In this document: in pieces, positions 50,987 to 52,803 of the stretch
Numbering within the stretch: position 1 is the stretch's first letter
Layout: each line of letters starts with the position of its first letter
Assembly (NCBI GenBank): GCA_002763265.1
Contig: PEZQ01000009.1
Coordinates: 1-52,803, forward strand
Length of the DNA stretch: 52,803 nt
From: an archaeon CG10_big_fil_rev_8_21_14_0_10_43_11
GTDB lineage: Archaea > Nanobdellota > Nanobdellia > PEZQ01
Reading direction: 5' to 3'
Position numbers and translations under genes: made by a program
The notes under the pieces: model-generated
Databases searched by the model: none
Seen by the model: only the letters and a program-made list of their open reading frames with translations
Told to the model about the DNA's origin: nothing

Positions 50987-51268
50987 ATGAGCCGAAAAGA
51001 CAAAGGCATGAAAGACGTTGAAATCAAAGATGAAGACGTCGATGAAGAAACCTTTACCGCAATAGGCGCGCCTGCAAAAGTTGTTGAAATTGTAGGGCGC
51101 GTAGGCGTGCGAGGAGAAGCAACGCAAGTGCGCTGCAAAATCATTGACGGCTCAAGTAAAGGAAAAGTGGTGCGAAGAAACGTAAAAGGACCGGTTCGAA
51201 TGGATGACCTACTCATGCTCAAACAAGTTGAACTTGAAGCACAACCACTAAACGGCAAGAGGAGATAA
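50987..51268 (+). CDS. rps28e: Ribosomal protein S28e
   Basis: Small-subunit OB-fold protein. The 93-residue form has the canonical GVRGEATQVRCKIIDGSSKG, VVRRNVKGPVRMDDLLML and a C-terminal LEAQPL. Its N-terminal extension of about 20 charged residues (SRKDKGMKDVEIKDEDVDEE) is longer than in most archaea. ATG 51005 (MKD...) is a possible shorter start. Follows rpl7ae by four bases. Confidence 0.94.
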   Translation: MSRKDKGMKDVEIKDEDVDEETFTAIGAPAKVVEIVGRVGVRGEATQVRCKIIDGSSKGKVVRRNVKGPVRMDDLLMLKQVELEAQPLNGKRR

Positions 51269-51272
51269 GACC

Positions 51273-51434
51273 ATGAAGTGCAGTTTTTGCGAAAAAGACA
51301 TTGACAAAGGAACAGGAAAACAATACTTCAAAGCAGACGGAACAACGTACAATTTCTGTTCACGAAAATGCCAAAAAAACATGCTGGTACTTAAACGAAA
51401 ACCCCTCAAAGTAAAATGGGTGACAAAGAGATGA
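51273..51434 (+). CDS. rpl24e: Ribosomal protein L24e
   Basis: A 53-residue zinc-binding ribosomal protein. It begins MKCSFCEKDIDKGTGKQYF and has the second pair in FCSRKCQKNML, giving four Cys ligands. It ends KVKWVTKR, close to the archaeal RKVKWT end. It follows rps28e by four bases, with GGAG just upstream, and overlaps the next gene as ATGA. Confidence 0.95.
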   Translation: MKCSFCEKDIDKGTGKQYFKADGTTYNFCSRKCQKNMLVLKRKPLKVKWVTKR

Positions 51435-51658
51435 CTGATGTGATGATTGTGCTTAGCCAAATGAACAAAGCAAAAAACGTTGTTGCAGACGTAAAACGGC
51501 TCCAAAAACTCTTTTGGGATGATGCAGACATCATGGCAACAAACGAGATACAAATCATCACCACCAAGCAATGGGCAGACAAGTACAAAAACGACGTACA
51601 GGCGCTAGCAGACGAGAAAGGCTACTCAATGGAAATCATTGAAGCACCTCAACAATAA
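51431..51658 (+). CDS. Small hypothetical protein at the end of the ribosomal operon
   Basis: A 75-residue soluble protein (MTDVMIVLSQMNKAKNVVAD, ending SMEIIEAPQQ) not recognised; alpha/beta in character. ATG 51431 overlaps the rpl24e stop (ATGA), so it is co-translated. In many archaea nucleoside diphosphate kinase and then infB follow L24e; here this protein takes that place. A T-run terminator follows. Confidence 0.72.
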   Translation: MTDVMIVLSQMNKAKNVVADVKRLQKLFWDDADIMATNEIQIITTKQWADKYKNDVQALADEKGYSMEIIEAPQQ

Positions 51659-51668
51659 CCATACATCC

Positions 51669-51676
51669 TTTTTTTT
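51669..51676 (+). terminator. T-run terminator after the ribosomal operon
   Basis: Eight consecutive T residues ten bases after the stop of the last operon gene, typical of archaeal intrinsic termination. Confidence 0.55.
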
Positions 51677-51721
51677 ATCACACCAATTCCAGCATTTGCT
51701 GCGCATTTAAAAATTAGCGGA

Positions 51722-51740
51722 CAACACAATGCATTGTTGT
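51722..51740. promoter_or_regulatory. Palindrome upstream of ribonucleotide reductase (NrdR-box-like)
   Basis: Imperfect palindrome built on the perfect CAATGCATTG core (51727-51736 region) and extended as ACACAATGCATTGTTGT. It resembles the bacterial NrdR box in its ACACAAT...ATTGT arms. It lies about 30-50 bases upstream of the CTTATATAG TATA-like box (51771-51779). No second box at the usual 31-32-base spacing was found. Confidence 0.3.
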
Positions 51741-51798
51741 TGACTATACGCGGTGCACAGTTACACTAGTCTTATATAGAAACAAACCATAAACATTA

Positions 51799-51822
51799 AC
51801 GCGCGTTACTTTCGGCGCGCGT
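51799..51822 (+). promoter_or_regulatory. GC-rich hairpin in the ribonucleotide reductase leader
   Basis: Perfect 7-bp inverted repeat ACGCGCG (51799-51805) / CGCGCGT (51816-51822) with a 10-base loop. It lies between the probable transcription start and ATG 51851. GTGGGGAA follows at 51821-51828. It may regulate translation or be an operator. Confidence 0.35.
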
Positions 51823-51850
51823 GGGGAATGCATTTTTTCGCAAAACAGCC

Positions 51851-52803
51851 ATGAACATCATAAAACGGGACGGGACTATTGCTGACTTTGACGAGTCACG
51901 CATCAAAAACGCGATTGCAAAAGCAGTTATGGCAACGCACACAACACTCTCAAGTGATGCAATAGACCAAATCACGCACGACGTGTTTTTAGAAATTGAA
52001 GAACGGTTCACTGACCTGTACCCTAATGTAGAGAACGTGCAGGATGTTGTTGAAAAAAACCTGGTTAAAAACGGTTTTTATGAAGTGGCAAAAGCCTATA
52101 TTCTCTACCGCGCAGAGCGTCAAAAAGAGCGTGAAGTTGAAAAAGAAAAAAACATTGAACGCTCATTTCATGGGCAAATACGCGTTAAAAAAGAAAACGG
52201 AAAATTCGTTATTTTTGACCCATACAAGCTCAAAAAATCAATTCGTCTTGCAGCGCGCGGATATGAGGACAGTATTGACGAAGAACTCATCTTTAAAGAA
52301 TCGCTCAAAAACGTGTTTGACACAATCACCTCAAAAGACCTCACTAAAGTTGCGGTTATTTCTGCAGCAACATTTATTGAACGCGACCCCGCCTACAGTA
52401 TTGTTGCGTCACGACTGTTTCGCCAAAGACTCTACAAAGAAGTGATTGGTGAATCACTGACTGATAAATCACTTGAAACAGCGTACAAAAACGCGTTTGT
52501 CCGAAGCATCCAAAATGGTCTTGCCTATGAATTGCTTGATGAACGCATGAGCGAATTTGACCTCAAAGAACTTGCAGACTACCTCAACATAGAACGCGAC
52601 GAACATATTGAATACATGGGAATCCACACGCTCTATGACCGATATTATCTACGAAAAGACGGACACCGCCTTGAACTTCCGCAAGGATTTTGGATGCGCA
52701 TTGCAATGGGTCTTGCACTCAATGAAAAAGACAAAACTGCGCGCGCAAAAGAATTCTATGATGTGATTTCAACTATGCATTTCATGCCCTCAACTCCAAC
52801 CCT
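51851..52803 (+). CDS. Ribonucleoside-diphosphate reductase large subunit, N-terminal part (runs off the window)
   Basis: Reduces ribonucleotides to deoxyribonucleotides. About 317 residues are visible. Residues 1-95 are an ATP-cone (IIKRDGTIADFDESRIKNAI, later AYILYRAERQ). A second, more divergent ATP-cone-like/N-terminal domain follows (FVIFDPYKLKKSIRLAARGY; ERDPAYSIVASRLFRQRLYK). The catalytic barrel begins with LPQGFWMRIAMGLAL and STMHFMPSTPT. This matches class I/II alpha chains; the class cannot be decided without the remainder. A long leader with two inverted repeats precedes it. Confidence 0.88.
   Translation, partial: MNIIKRDGTIADFDESRIKNAIAKAVMATHTTLSSDAIDQITHDVFLEIEERFTDLYPNVENVQDVVEKNLVKNGFYEVAKAYILYRAERQKEREVEKEKNIERSFHGQIRVKKENGKFVIFDPYKLKKSIRLAARGYEDSIDEELIFKESLKNVFDTITSKDLTKVAVISAATFIERDPAYSIVASRLFRQRLYKEVIGESLTDKSLETAYKNAFVRSIQNGLAYELLDERMSEFDLKELADYLNIERDEHIEYMGIHTLYDRYYLRKDGHRLELPQGFWMRIAMGLALNEKDKTARAKEFYDVISTMHFMPSTPT

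Overview
The window is a gene-dense stretch of an archaeal chromosome. The archaeal assignment rests on GatD/GatE, TFE-alpha, RNA polymerase subunit K, the exosome set Rrp4-Rrp41-Rrp42 beside SBDS, proteasome alpha, RNase P proteins Pop5 and Rpp30, L7Ae-S28e-L24e, L40e, archaeal RNase J, Taw3 and a pyruvoyl-dependent arginine decarboxylase. Very compact spacing, ATGA/TAATG overlaps, many start codons about 25 bases after a TATA-like box (leaderless mRNAs), an FtsZ and many divergent or shortened enzymes suggest a DPANN-type genome (Woesearchaeota/Pacearchaeota-like). That lineage call is inference from gene content only.

Layout. 1-2000 is the end of a gatDE operon (minus), then ftsZ, a SemiSWEET transporter, a nitroreductase, ATP-dependent DNA ligase and a TrmB-type regulator. 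7000-15300 holds valS, a P-loop kinase with an SppA peptidase, a sulfatase-fold membrane enzyme, Elp3 and an arginase-superfamily protein. tRNA-Gln(UUG) at 15362 is followed directly by an AT-rich AbiE toxin-antitoxin pair. 17600-21600 has TFE, a site-2 protease, tRNA-Lys(UUU) with a duplicated 3' end, and a two-gene membrane AAA+ system that reads as a LonB protease split in two with degenerate active sites. 21750-29720 holds a hydroxyacid dehydrogenase, L40e, a secreted transglutaminase, RNase P proteins, proteasome alpha and a queuosine-salvage (Qng1/DUF2419) homologue. 29834-32923 is the SBDS-exosome-RpoK operon. 32948-36954 is a PEP synthase/unknown/enolase operon. 37053-46413 has S2, Taw3, two DUF192 proteins, a DEAD-box helicase, a stand-alone asparagine-synthetase domain, RNase J and GltX. 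46464-50400 begins with arginine decarboxylase and then becomes an AT-rich variable region: one frameshifted gene, a three-gene cassette with overlapping reading frames and a HEPN-like motif, a decayed membrane hydrolase and an orphan. The window closes with L7Ae-S28e-L24e plus a small unknown, and the start of a ribonucleotide reductase.

How the genes work together. GltX, tRNA-Gln and GatDE form the indirect Gln-tRNA route. Elp3, Taw3 and Qng1 concern tRNA modification. Exosome, RNase J, RNase P and the helicase cover RNA processing. PEP synthase and enolase are the lower glycolytic/gluconeogenic steps. Arginine decarboxylase and the arginase-like protein could be successive polyamine steps. 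The most unusual items are the split LonB-like pair, the HEPN-like cassette, the archaeal Qng1 and the tRNA-Lys 3'-end duplication whose second copy supplies the stop codon of the LonB-like gene. No rRNA genes, CRISPR arrays or complete insertion sequences were seen.
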